Shown: piece after piece, positions 1 through 7,285 of the stretch | Layout: each line of letters opens with the position of its first letter | Numbering within the stretch: position 1 is the stretch's first letter | From: Oscillospiraceae bacterium | GTDB lineage: Bacteria > Bacillota > Clostridia > Saccharofermentanales > Saccharofermentanaceae | Length of the DNA stretch: 12,896 nt | Assembly: GCA_902795955.1 (NCBI GenBank) | Contig: CADBNJ010000178.1 | Location: 1 to 12,896, forward strand | Direction: 5' to 3' | Position numbers and translations under genes: made by a program | The notes under the pieces: generated by a model | What the model was told of the DNA's origin: nothing | Databases searched by the model: none | Seen by the model: the letters and a program-made list of their open reading frames with translations, nothing else

Positions 1-630
1 GAAGTCATGAGAAGAGCGCTCGTTGAGAATATGCCCAAAGCACTCATGATCCTCGGCACATCTGATTCAATGCTCAGCAAGATCTGCAATAATCTGTGGC
101 TCAACCAGCCTTCCATGCTCATCAGGATCGAGGACGTGACGACCGAGGAAGAGCGAAGGCTGGCGCGCAATACCAGGATGACGGAAGGAATGCACACCAT
201 TCCCGTTCCGAGCATGGAGATCAAGCATGAGTTCTCCGGCTATTTCTCGGATCCGTTCAGTATCCTGAGACAAAGACTTGACAGGGAGAGAGGCATTGCA
301 CCCGTTGCCCCCGGCTCGGACCGCACTGTTGTAAGGCCCACTTTCTCGTCACTCGGTTCCTATTCCATCTCGGACGAAGCACTTCTCGATCTTGTCAAGA
401 TAGTCGTAAAGGACATTAGCGGTGTTGCCGAGATCACATCATTCAAGACAGAGAAAAAGACTTATGGTGTCGCCATAAGTGTTAACATATCACTATATTA
501 CGGATTTGACGCGCAAAGAGTCTTGTCAGAGGCTCAGCAAAGGATAGGCGCGGCAGTCGAAGAGTTTACTTCCATCACAATAAATGAAGTAAATGTAAGG
601 GCAGACCGCCTGATCCATTCGGAGGTTTAA
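1..630 (+). CDS. Asp23/Gls24-domain protein, probably 5'-truncated by the window edge
   Basis: The frame is open from the first base; the first ATG is at position 7, with no room to see a ribosome binding site, so the true start probably lies upstream. Counting from that ATG there are 207 residues. Residues about 116-203 match the Asp23/Gls24 pattern: an 'ISDEALLDLVKIVVKDISGV' entry, a central GV-x-I-x-V strand, 'YYGFDAQRVLSEAQQRI', then a T-x-I-x-x-V-x-V-x-A ending. Such domains occur in alkaline-shock and envelope-stress proteins of Firmicutes, often membrane-associated. The first ~100 residues are not part of that domain and include a conserved-looking 'PVPSMEIKHEFSGYF' stretch; I do not recognise the fold, which may be the tail of a larger N-terminal domain. 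It ends one base before the next gene's ATG, so co-transcription is likely. The domain call is fairly firm; the cellular role is not. Confidence 0.72.
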   Translation, partial: EVMRRALVENMPKALMILGTSDSMLSKICNNLWLNQPSMLIRIEDVTTEEERRLARNTRMTEGMHTIPVPSMEIKHEFSGYFSDPFSILRQRLDRERGIAPVAPGSDRTVVRPTFSSLGSYSISDEALLDLVKIVVKDISGVAEITSFKTEKKTYGVAISVNISLYYGFDAQRVLSEAQQRIGAAVEEFTSITINEVNVRADRLIHSEV

Positions 631-631
631 T

Positions 632-1393
632 ATGGAAAAGATCTACATGATACCCGTCAATGATGCATATTCTGCAGAGTGCGACTGCCCCGTATGTGCA
701 CTTCGTGATAAGGCGGAATCAAACGAACTTGATTATTATCTCGGTCCCTCACTCATGGAACCTGATACAAGGAAGATCACGAACAAGACAGGATTCTGCC
801 CCGATCATCTCGGCAAGCTTAACAGGAGAGAAGCGAACAGACTGGGATTGGGACTGATGCTCCATACGCATTTGAAGGACGTTCGGGATGATATAACCGC
901 AGACATCGAAGCAGCAATCCCGGGCAAGGCCTCCCTCTTTAAAGGGCGGAGCTCCGATTACAAGTCGAAGCTGACAGCTGCGGCTGACAAGATCGATAAG
1001 CGGGTTGCCATGTGCCCGATATGCGATAAGCTGAATGAGTCCATGAGGCACTATATTGAAGTTATCATTTACATGTACCTTCATGACAGTGAATTCAAAG
1101 ATAAATTCATTAATGCAAAGTCTCACTGCCTGCCTCATACGTCACTTCTTCTGCGCTCGGCTGCCAAACTCCCGCAGAACGAGGCAGCTGATTTTGTATC
1201 GGCATTATTTGATAATAACAAAAAATATTTCAATCCTCTGATAGACGATGTAGAGTGGTTTACCCTTAAGTTCGATTACCGTAACAGCGATAAGCCCTGG
1301 GGTAATTCGAAGAACGCCATCCAGAGGGCAATGAGATTCTTAGCTTCTGACAGGGGGGAATTTGATGAGCAGCAATCCAAAAACGGAAAATGA
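632..1393 (+). CDS. DUF6062-type protein with two CxxC/CxxH zinc-finger-like modules
   Basis: A protein of 253 aa. The start ATG has a perfect GGAGG at 621-625, inside the end of the preceding gene, and lies one base after that gene's stop. The N-terminus 'MEKIYMIPVNDAY' and the cysteine spacing resemble the DUF6062 family of Clostridia, whose function is unknown. Two modules are visible: C19xxC22 with C56xxH59, and C128xxC131 with C166xxH169. Each begins 'CP-V/I-C' and ends about 35 residues later in CxxH, so the protein looks like an internal duplication that could bind two metal ions, most simply zinc. An extra C17 precedes the first pair. No signal peptide or membrane segment is visible, so it is probably cytoplasmic. 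Family assignment is from memory of the motif pattern; metal binding is inferred from residues only. Confidence 0.7.
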   Translation: MEKIYMIPVNDAYSAECDCPVCALRDKAESNELDYYLGPSLMEPDTRKITNKTGFCPDHLGKLNRREANRLGLGLMLHTHLKDVRDDITADIEAAIPGKASLFKGRSSDYKSKLTAAADKIDKRVAMCPICDKLNESMRHYIEVIIYMYLHDSEFKDKFINAKSHCLPHTSLLLRSAAKLPQNEAADFVSALFDNNKKYFNPLIDDVEWFTLKFDYRNSDKPWGNSKNAIQRAMRFLASDRGEFDEQQSKNGK

Positions 1394-1784
1394 GATTGAG
1401 TGTCTTGTTGATGTCGAATATGAACTTGACGGGGATGGAAGCGGTTACAGGAGAACTCTTCTAATCAAACATGATTACTATTCATCTGATACGGAACATG
1501 GAAGATATTTATTAGACTCATTTCTCAAATCACTGAACAACAGTAAGTTTACATTTGAATCGGTAATCCTTATCGACTCCGGAGTGAGACTTGCAGACTC
1601 AGACATAATTCGGACGATGGCACAGAACGGTTCTGTTAACACATTCTATATCTGCAGTGAGAGTCTGGAGAATAACGGGTTGAACGCTCCGGAGTATAGT
1701 CACACCCTCCTCTCTTCCGCCGACATCTTTGATATGATCCTGTGGCTTCAGTCAGAGGGGGAACAATTGATCATAATAGAATAA
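1365..1784 (+). CDS. DsrE-fold protein resembling the C-terminal domain of YedF
   Basis: About 139 aa. The ATG at 1365 is preferred over the TTG three bases earlier because a strong AGGGGGGA lies at 1352-1359, about five bases upstream. The gene overlaps the end of the DUF6062-type gene by 29 bases, which suggests translational coupling. Residues 29-125 follow the layout of the DsrE-like C-terminal half of the 'sulfurtransferase-like selenium metabolism protein YedF': a 'LLIK' strand, an 'HGRYLLDSFLKSL' helix (family: ELG-x-x-LM-x-x-F), 'VILIDSGVRLA' (family: I-x-F-x-NSGVKL), then 'CSESLENNGL' where the family has CGTCLDYYGL. The N-terminal TusA-like domain of full YedF is missing, replaced by about 28 unrelated acidic residues. 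Of the two family cysteines, C97 remains and the second is Ser, so a persulfide role is possible but unproven. No selenium genes are visible nearby. It could be a divergent DsrE protein of another role. Confidence 0.55.
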   Translation: MSSNPKTENEIECLVDVEYELDGDGSGYRRTLLIKHDYYSSDTEHGRYLLDSFLKSLNNSKFTFESVILIDSGVRLADSDIIRTMAQNGSVNTFYICSESLENNGLNAPEYSHTLLSSADIFDMILWLQSEGEQLIIIE

Positions 1785-1814
1785 ATACTCTCATATTTCA
1801 GAATGCGAATTCAA

Positions 1815-1850
1815 AACGGGGATGTCTCTTTGTATCGAGACATCCCCGTT
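1815..1850. terminator. Bidirectional hairpin terminator between convergent genes
   Basis: A perfect 14-bp inverted repeat: arm 1815-1828 (AACGGGGATGTCTC), 8-nt loop, arm 1837-1850 (GAGACATCCCCGTT). It lies between the convergent DsrE-like gene and the pilin-like gene. Read on the minus strand the stem is followed by a short T run (TTTT, then GAATTC); on the plus strand the following bases are not T-rich. It therefore looks better as a terminator for the minus-strand gene, but probably serves both. Confidence 0.8.
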
Positions 1851-1877
1851 GTCATTAGTTAACTGTCAGTGCACTCC

Positions 1878-3869
1878 TCACTCTGTCTCAGCAGATCCTG
1901 CGTTGTAGTAGTAGATTACATCGTACACGCTGAACTGTGACTTCAACGGCTCATTGGGATCTTCCTTGCCGCTGTTAGGATCAGGACAATAGCGAACTGT
2001 GTTGTTGTTACTGTTCGTCTGAGCGATAAGCTTAGGTGCCTGGATTCTACCGTAGAAGTATACCGGCTGGTTATTGAATTCAAGTACTGATGTTCCGGGA
2101 TACTTATCCTCAAACAGACCTACATATGCCTCACATACGACCTGTGCTCCGCCGCTGCTTCCGAATGTAATATGGTTGTTGCCTACACCGTAGATGAACA
2201 TGTGAGGAACAACGCTGCCGTTGTATGCAGAACTTGTGCGCGATGACATCTTGAGTGTATCAAGTACATTGTAGAAGGCGGTCGGCGTGTCATATCCCGT
2301 TGCGCTCACGCTGACAAATCCTGTGCCGTAATAACCATTGTTTGTGAAGTTGCTGTAACCAAGGCTAAGGTCAGCGTTCTTCTCAAGGATAATGTTGCAC
2401 TTTGTCTTCTTTGAGCCGTTGAGAAGCACGAACATAACACCTGTCATATCATAATCTGATGCGAGATAGATGTTATAACCGGTCTCATCCTGACCATCAA
2501 GGAATATGTACTTCATCTCACTCTTGCTGTTCTTGTTGGAAGTATTCCAAGCTACAGATCCGGAGCTGCCGTCAGAGATCCTGTAAGTACCGCCCTTGAG
2601 GAAACCCTTCTTGCTGTCGTTATTTGCATCGTATGCAAAATTACTGAGGAAAGAAGAAGCGCTGTACTGTGTTGCACCTGTCGCGGTCGCAAGAGAACCG
2701 AGAGCCTTTGCCGTAGTAGGATATGCCCCCTTGCCCGTATATGTAGCACTCATATAGTCTTCCAGTGCATTCTTGATATCGTTATAATCCTTGCCCGCAC
2801 CATAGATGCCGCCTCTGCCTGTCGCATCCTTGATAGTGCCCTTGCCGGTCCACTTATCAGTCAATCCGCTGACATTAGTCACATTGTTTTTGTCCCACTT
2901 AAGGTTGCTGAATGAAGTTCCGTCGAGAAGGAGAACGCACTCCTTGCCTGTCAGCATGGCCTGAACACGGTCTGTATCACCATTGGCAACTCTGTTAACA
3001 AATACCCAGGTGGATTTGTTGCTGCCGAATGAACGCGAAGCACTATCAACACCGGTAAAGGTTTTTTTGTTATTCTTACCGATAAAATATACGTTACCGT
3101 TGATCTTAGGCTGCAGATCCCAGTGCAGAGTTGCATAATCACCGAAGAAGATAAGGTCACCGGTGTATGTGGAATCTCTGAGCCATACATCGATGGATTC
3201 AGATTCCTTCTCACCTACGAATACATGTGTGGAAGCGATATTCTGATTATCTCTGTCGATCATATACTTCTTGCCGGAACCACGGATAACTACCATATTG
3301 TCGCTCTTGCCTGTTCCTCCGGTACCGATATTGAACTGAGCCTGATTCTGATCGCCTGTCGTACCTGCGAGATCGATGACGTTGCTGAAAAGAGAGACAT
3401 CATCATCAGGAGCGGGACCCTTGAGGATCATCTGAACGCTCTCTTCTGAAGTGCCGATAGTTGTTGTGAAATCCATGTAGATATACTGGCAATTGTAAGA
3501 CTCACCCGTTATCGGATCTGTCTCTGCCTTGTACTTCTCATACACATGAACATGAGTACAGTTGTCAGCTGCATCTCCCATGCCCGCAACACCGTTAACC
3601 TTAAGCGTCAGATAACTGCCCTTTGCAAGTTGCTTAAGCTCGGCATCAGTGATCTCCTGTATCTGGATCGCCTGATACATGGCCTCCGATGCAGCCGTTA
3701 CAGTCAATCTGGCCTGACCGCTCTCAGCGTTGTTATAAAGCCTTGTTCTTGTTGAATTTGTCAGCAACAGTGCGGCCGATATGAAGATCATGGCCATTGC
3801 AACGATCAACAGAACCATAACAAGGATAATACCTTGCTTGCTTCCCTTAACCTTAGACTGTCTAATCAT
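1878..3869 (-). CDS. Large surface protein with PilX/pilin-like N-terminal anchor
   Basis: A protein of 663 aa. The ATG at 3869 has an AAGGGAAGG stretch just upstream. The N-terminus is short and basic (MIRQSKVKGSKQG), followed by a hydrophobic helix at residues about 13-36 (GIILVMVLLIVAMAMIFISAALLL) and a polar stretch rich in small residues. This is the layout of PilX-type minor pilins, which have G then a hydrophobic helix without the Glu-5 of major pilins. PilX proteins are usually under 200 aa; here over 550 residues follow, rich in Gly, Ser, Asn and Thr with repeated short hydrophobic strands such as 'GNVYFIG' and 'YNIYLASDYDMTGVMFVLLNG', suggesting a beta-rich, possibly beta-helical, extracellular region. 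No sortase or cell-wall motif is seen. It has its own promoter and terminator, so it is probably a single-gene unit. No other pilus genes are visible. The anchor type is inferred; an ordinary signal anchor is the alternative. Confidence 0.6.
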   Translation of the reverse strand: MIRQSKVKGSKQGIILVMVLLIVAMAMIFISAALLLTNSTRTRLYNNAESGQARLTVTAASEAMYQAIQIQEITDAELKQLAKGSYLTLKVNGVAGMGDAADNCTHVHVYEKYKAETDPITGESYNCQYIYMDFTTTIGTSEESVQMILKGPAPDDDVSLFSNVIDLAGTTGDQNQAQFNIGTGGTGKSDNMVVIRGSGKKYMIDRDNQNIASTHVFVGEKESESIDVWLRDSTYTGDLIFFGDYATLHWDLQPKINGNVYFIGKNNKKTFTGVDSASRSFGSNKSTWVFVNRVANGDTDRVQAMLTGKECVLLLDGTSFSNLKWDKNNVTNVSGLTDKWTGKGTIKDATGRGGIYGAGKDYNDIKNALEDYMSATYTGKGAYPTTAKALGSLATATGATQYSASSFLSNFAYDANNDSKKGFLKGGTYRISDGSSGSVAWNTSNKNSKSEMKYIFLDGQDETGYNIYLASDYDMTGVMFVLLNGSKKTKCNIILEKNADLSLGYSNFTNNGYYGTGFVSVSATGYDTPTAFYNVLDTLKMSSRTSSAYNGSVVPHMFIYGVGNNHITFGSSGGAQVVCEAYVGLFEDKYPGTSVLEFNNQPVYFYGRIQAPKLIAQTNSNNNTVRYCPDPNSGKEDPNEPLKSQFSVYDVIYYYNAGSAETE

Positions 3870-3923
3870 ATGAAGTACCTTCCCTTCGTATGTATAGTTT
3901 GCGTTTTTATATTTATTGACTGT

Positions 3924-3952
3924 ATTCTAAATCATCCCGACACAAATTTCAA
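3924..3952 (-). promoter_or_regulatory. Sigma-A-type promoter for the pilin-like gene
   Basis: On the minus strand TTGAAA (3947-3952) is followed after exactly 17 bases by TAGAAT (3924-3929). Each hexamer differs from consensus at one position. Transcription would start about 6-8 bases further on, giving a 5' leader of roughly 45-50 bases before the ATG at 3869. It lies between the exonuclease gene and the pilin-like gene, so the latter can be expressed independently of the operon upstream. Confidence 0.72.
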
Positions 3953-4011
3953 CAAAAGATTTCCAAAATGCTAACTTTTTTTGCACAAACTGTGAACAAA
4001 TTGTTAACAAA

Positions 4012-5001
4012 TCAGTTATCATCCTGCTTTTCCGGCTCCGGCTTAGGTGCTCCGTCAACTCCGAATTTGTCAAATTCCTCCTTTTTGCATGCGACAAGAT
4101 AGTAATCATTCTGGGTCGCAAGCCTCAGCACGGAAGATACGTAATAATCCCCGTCCCTGTTCTTCTTTGCCCTGCTCCTGGCAAAGAACTCACCGTGAGA
4201 AGCACAGTACAGAAGTGCATATTCTGATTTGCGTATCTTGAATCTTCCTATCTTGGAAGACAGCTCCTGACCGCATATCGGACACTTGCTCCAGAAATGA
4301 ACAACACCATCAAATGCCGTCTTGAGGTCGTGCGCCGGGCTGCCTACAAGCGAATACTCGCTGACGATATCGGGATCTATTGCAGAGCTTGATATGGCCG
4401 ACAGGACCTGAGCCGTCTTGTTATGTTCAAATATCTTCTCGAAGATCTCGCCTGTATATATCGCATCCGAAGTTGCCGAATGGAACCCCTCGTTCTTAAC
4501 TATTCCGTAATAATCAACTGCAAATTCAACACTTCGCTGCTTCCCCTTCTCATCTCCGAACAACGAGAAAATGGGCTGAAGGTCAAGGAAATATATCCTC
4601 AGATCATCATCCATGTCAAAGAACTTCAGGTTCTGTTTGAGAATTGCCGTGTCAGAGCTGCCCCAGCCCACAAGTATCTGCGCGCCGCCGATGAACTTCA
4701 CAAACTCATTATAGGCATTTGCGAACCCTACGCCTCTTGCCAGATCGCTGTTAGTCTTATGCGTGACCTTCTTAACATGATAATGGATCTTCTTATACAC
4801 TGCCGGCTTGATATCACGCGAGAACACGCCTTTCCTGGTAAGCAGGCCATTCTCATAGACATACTTGACAGCGCCGATCTCGATGATCTCACCTGTCAGA
4901 GCCGACACATCGATATCGTACTCCTTGCCATAAATAGGCTGATTCCACTCCATATCAAAAACAACAAATTCAGTTCCGTCAACTATCCGGGAATTAAGCA
5001 T
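4012..5001 (-). CDS. DEDDh-family 3'-5' exonuclease with C-terminal zinc ribbon
   Basis: A protein of 329 aa. The ATG at 5001 is preceded by GGAGGAATAATAT, a good ribosome binding site lying inside the end of the upstream gene; the two overlap by 8 bases. The N-terminal domain carries the DEDDh exonuclease motifs: D16-x-E18 in 'VVFDMEW', D117 in 'LVGWGSSDTAIL', and H174-x4-D179 in 'HSATSDAIYT'. These residues bind two metal ions and hydrolyse DNA or RNA from the 3' end, as in RNase T, the DNA polymerase III epsilon subunit and KapD/ERI-1-like proteins. After residue 235 comes a second part with C240xxC243 and C266xxH269, a likely zinc ribbon, then a charged tail ending 'KPEPEKQDDN'. The catalytic set looks complete. 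The substrate is unknown; the length and the zinc ribbon argue against a plain epsilon subunit. No signal peptide, so cytoplasmic. Confidence 0.82.
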   Translation of the reverse strand: MLNSRIVDGTEFVVFDMEWNQPIYGKEYDIDVSALTGEIIEIGAVKYVYENGLLTRKGVFSRDIKPAVYKKIHYHVKKVTHKTNSDLARGVGFANAYNEFVKFIGGAQILVGWGSSDTAILKQNLKFFDMDDDLRIYFLDLQPIFSLFGDEKGKQRSVEFAVDYYGIVKNEGFHSATSDAIYTGEIFEKIFEHNKTAQVLSAISSSAIDPDIVSEYSLVGSPAHDLKTAFDGVVHFWSKCPICGQELSSKIGRFKIRKSEYALLYCASHGEFFARSRAKKNRDGDYYVSSVLRLATQNDYYLVACKKEEFDKFGVDGAPKPEPEKQDDN

Positions 5002-7285
5002 ATATTATTCCTCCGTTCTTCCTGACAGTATCCTTATTCGTGATCAGAATAAGGCATCCCATCATTATGAGACCTACGGCCGTCAGCATCGCGCCCGTAA
5101 CCATTCCGCCGAGTTCGGGAACGATCTCAAGTTCCGCACCCGTCCCGGCATTGCCGATATGGGCCGCAAGCAGACCCTGATAATTGTACGTGGCACATTC
5201 GCTGCCCTGTACCGTCACTCTAATATTAACATTATAAGGCATTCCGGTGATCAACGATCTGCTCCCTTCCTTATACGGAATGTTCTCATCCTGCAAGGTG
5301 AACCTGCCGTTGCCGATATTACCGGTCATTAGCATGACCTTATCAAGCTCGCGTTCCCTGAGATAATAGACACCCGTCTTTCCGTAGTATTTCCCTTCAT
5401 CATCCATTGACAGGGAGACCTCGACGTTGCCGGAGCCGCACGGAATACGGCTTATGAACGGACCGCTGTGGTACATCCTTTCGGGAAACCTGTCTATACG
5501 GGAACTCATCTCGGAAATGTGAACGGGGCCGTTTATCCCGGAGCTTACGTATATGTCTTCCTCAGCCTCAGCCGAAATGATAAGTTCGCAGACATCCCCG
5601 GCATCTATATAATAGGATCCGTCCTCATCCTTTACGAACCCTTCATTCGACACTTCTTCATACTCTGCCCCGGCGAAAACCTCATCGATCAGCATCCCCG
5701 CTGCCAGATCATTGAGCATTCCCGCCGGATCGGGGTTGACGGTCTTGACAAGATCATCATCGGATACGACGACAAAAGCATATCTGTCATCAAGCACCGA
5801 CAATGATACATCTGACTCCACTTCATCCCCGGATGAATCATCCTGGTATCTGCTCATCACATAATCTGAAGGAGATACGGCAGACATCATCAGCGAATAA
5901 GCCGTGTTAAGGAACAGTACTGCCGTTGCCGTAACGGCAAATGCTATCATTATCCGCCTGTCATGAGCCCTGATATATGACAGGAGGAATATCGCAGCAC
6001 CTATTGCGGACGCGGGAGTTACAAAAAGCTGATAATTCATATATCCGTAGACGTTCTCTGACGCGTTGGATATTACTACGACCGCTATGGCAATGAATGC
6101 CGAGGCGTATATGGTATTGCGGCCGGCAGCAGACAGATTCCTTGCGGATATGCCCGCTGCCGTAAACAATATGACAACAAGAGATATAAGCCTCGCCACG
6201 GATCCGGCATTTGAGAAATACGTAAATGACAATATCCTGACCACCGGATCATAAGCACATGTGGCATAGACCATAACCGTAACTATCATAATGATCATCT
6301 TGATCCTGATGGGAATGCTGCTGTTGAGATAGAGGATCATGATGAGAATAAATGTAATGATCCCGATATACATGGCCGGAACAACATAAGCCGATGAATC
6401 GACCGCTATTCCGCTCGCATTTGCAGAGAAAAGATCAAAGAGAGCATAATTCATTCCGCCTTCTTCGAACAGTCCGGGCTCGAACTTCTCATATTCTATG
6501 CAGGCAAATCTTGGAATGTTGATGAACGCCGTAATAACTATCGCCAGAAGGCTGTTCAGAGCGATCCTGGCCAGAGATCTCATCACTCCCGCGAATCTTC
6601 CGTACCTTGTTATCGAGATGAACAGACCGAAAACGACCGATGCAAATATACCCTGTATCATTCCGTGGATACCGGATATAAAAACAAGCACACAGATGAC
6701 GACTGTCTTGATATTTACCATGCTGCCGCCGGGCATTATCAGCTCGTCATAACCTTTGAGCATCAGCGGCAGCAGTATCATGAGATCCATCAGCTGCACG
6801 GATGAAGATGACAGGAGTGCCACGGAACTAAGGGAATAAAGCACGGACAACAGCACTTCAAAAAAAGCTCCGAAGCCGATCCTCGATGACAGAAGACGCT
6901 GCATCATAAGCCCCGCAAGTCCGAATCTTATAAAAAACGCGAGGAAAAGAAAGACCAGGCACATCCCGCCTTCCATCCCCAGCGACAATATGAAGAACGG
7001 ATCACAGTATTCGGTAATGATCCTCTTTATCCCGTTATTGCGCAGCATAGCGCTGTCTGAACTGAGTGAATCCAGTATGACGTCATGATCCTTCATGCCG
7101 TCATTGACGGTGGTGATGATATCCTCATCCGTCTTGGAGTGCCTCAAAGTGGCCTCGACAGGCAGTATGCTGCCGGGTTCTGTCTGGGCAAAGAGAAATG
7201 CCAATGCCATTATAAGCACCGGAAGAGCAAAGGCAAGGATTGCCTTTACATCAAGATTTATCTTCTTCTTGCCCAGGAGTCTCAT
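4994..7285 (-). CDS. Divergent YfhO-like multi-spanning membrane protein
   Basis: About 763 aa from the ATG at 7285, chosen because GAAAGG lies about nine bases upstream; an in-frame TTG at 7330 would add 15 residues but has less support. The ATG lies inside the end of the YfhO gene (35-base overlap), so coupled translation is likely. The layout mirrors YfhO: an N-terminal membrane helix (LAFALPVLIMALAFLFA), an extracytoplasmic loop, about ten further helices, a soluble region of roughly 200 residues and a final helix near the C-terminus. The segment 'LMDLMILLPLMLKGYDELI' aligns well with 'WCDAMILLPVVCLGLRRLF' of the neighbouring YfhO. However, the first loop lacks the D-x-x-x-QY and SPLN motifs of YfhO, suggesting a diverged, perhaps non-catalytic partner. 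It could instead be a separate family of GT-C-like membrane proteins. The function in envelope polymer modification is inferred from its neighbour. Confidence 0.6.
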   Translation of the reverse strand: MRLLGKKKINLDVKAILAFALPVLIMALAFLFAQTEPGSILPVEATLRHSKTDEDIITTVNDGMKDHDVILDSLSSDSAMLRNNGIKRIITEYCDPFFILSLGMEGGMCLVFLFLAFFIRFGLAGLMMQRLLSSRIGFGAFFEVLLSVLYSLSSVALLSSSSVQLMDLMILLPLMLKGYDELIMPGGSMVNIKTVVICVLVFISGIHGMIQGIFASVVFGLFISITRYGRFAGVMRSLARIALNSLLAIVITAFINIPRFACIEYEKFEPGLFEEGGMNYALFDLFSANASGIAVDSSAYVVPAMYIGIITFILIMILYLNSSIPIRIKMIIMIVTVMVYATCAYDPVVRILSFTYFSNAGSVARLISLVVILFTAAGISARNLSAAGRNTIYASAFIAIAVVVISNASENVYGYMNYQLFVTPASAIGAAIFLLSYIRAHDRRIMIAFAVTATAVLFLNTAYSLMMSAVSPSDYVMSRYQDDSSGDEVESDVSLSVLDDRYAFVVVSDDDLVKTVNPDPAGMLNDLAAGMLIDEVFAGAEYEEVSNEGFVKDEDGSYYIDAGDVCELIISAEAEEDIYVSSGINGPVHISEMSSRIDRFPERMYHSGPFISRIPCGSGNVEVSLSMDDEGKYYGKTGVYYLRERELDKVMLMTGNIGNGRFTLQDENIPYKEGSRSLITGMPYNVNIRVTVQGSECATYNYQGLLAAHIGNAGTGAELEIVPELGGMVTGAMLTAVGLIMMGCLILITNKDTVRKNGGIIYA

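Noticed and set aside
3991..4009. Imperfect inverted repeat TGTGAAC-N5-GTTAACA, somewhat like a Rex-type site or a terminator of the exonuclease gene
   Set aside because: On the minus strand it is followed by an A run rather than T's, so it is not an intrinsic terminator. The spacing does not match the Rex consensus (inverted TTGTGAA/TTCACAA with a 4-base gap). The region is AT-rich, so chance is a fair explanation.
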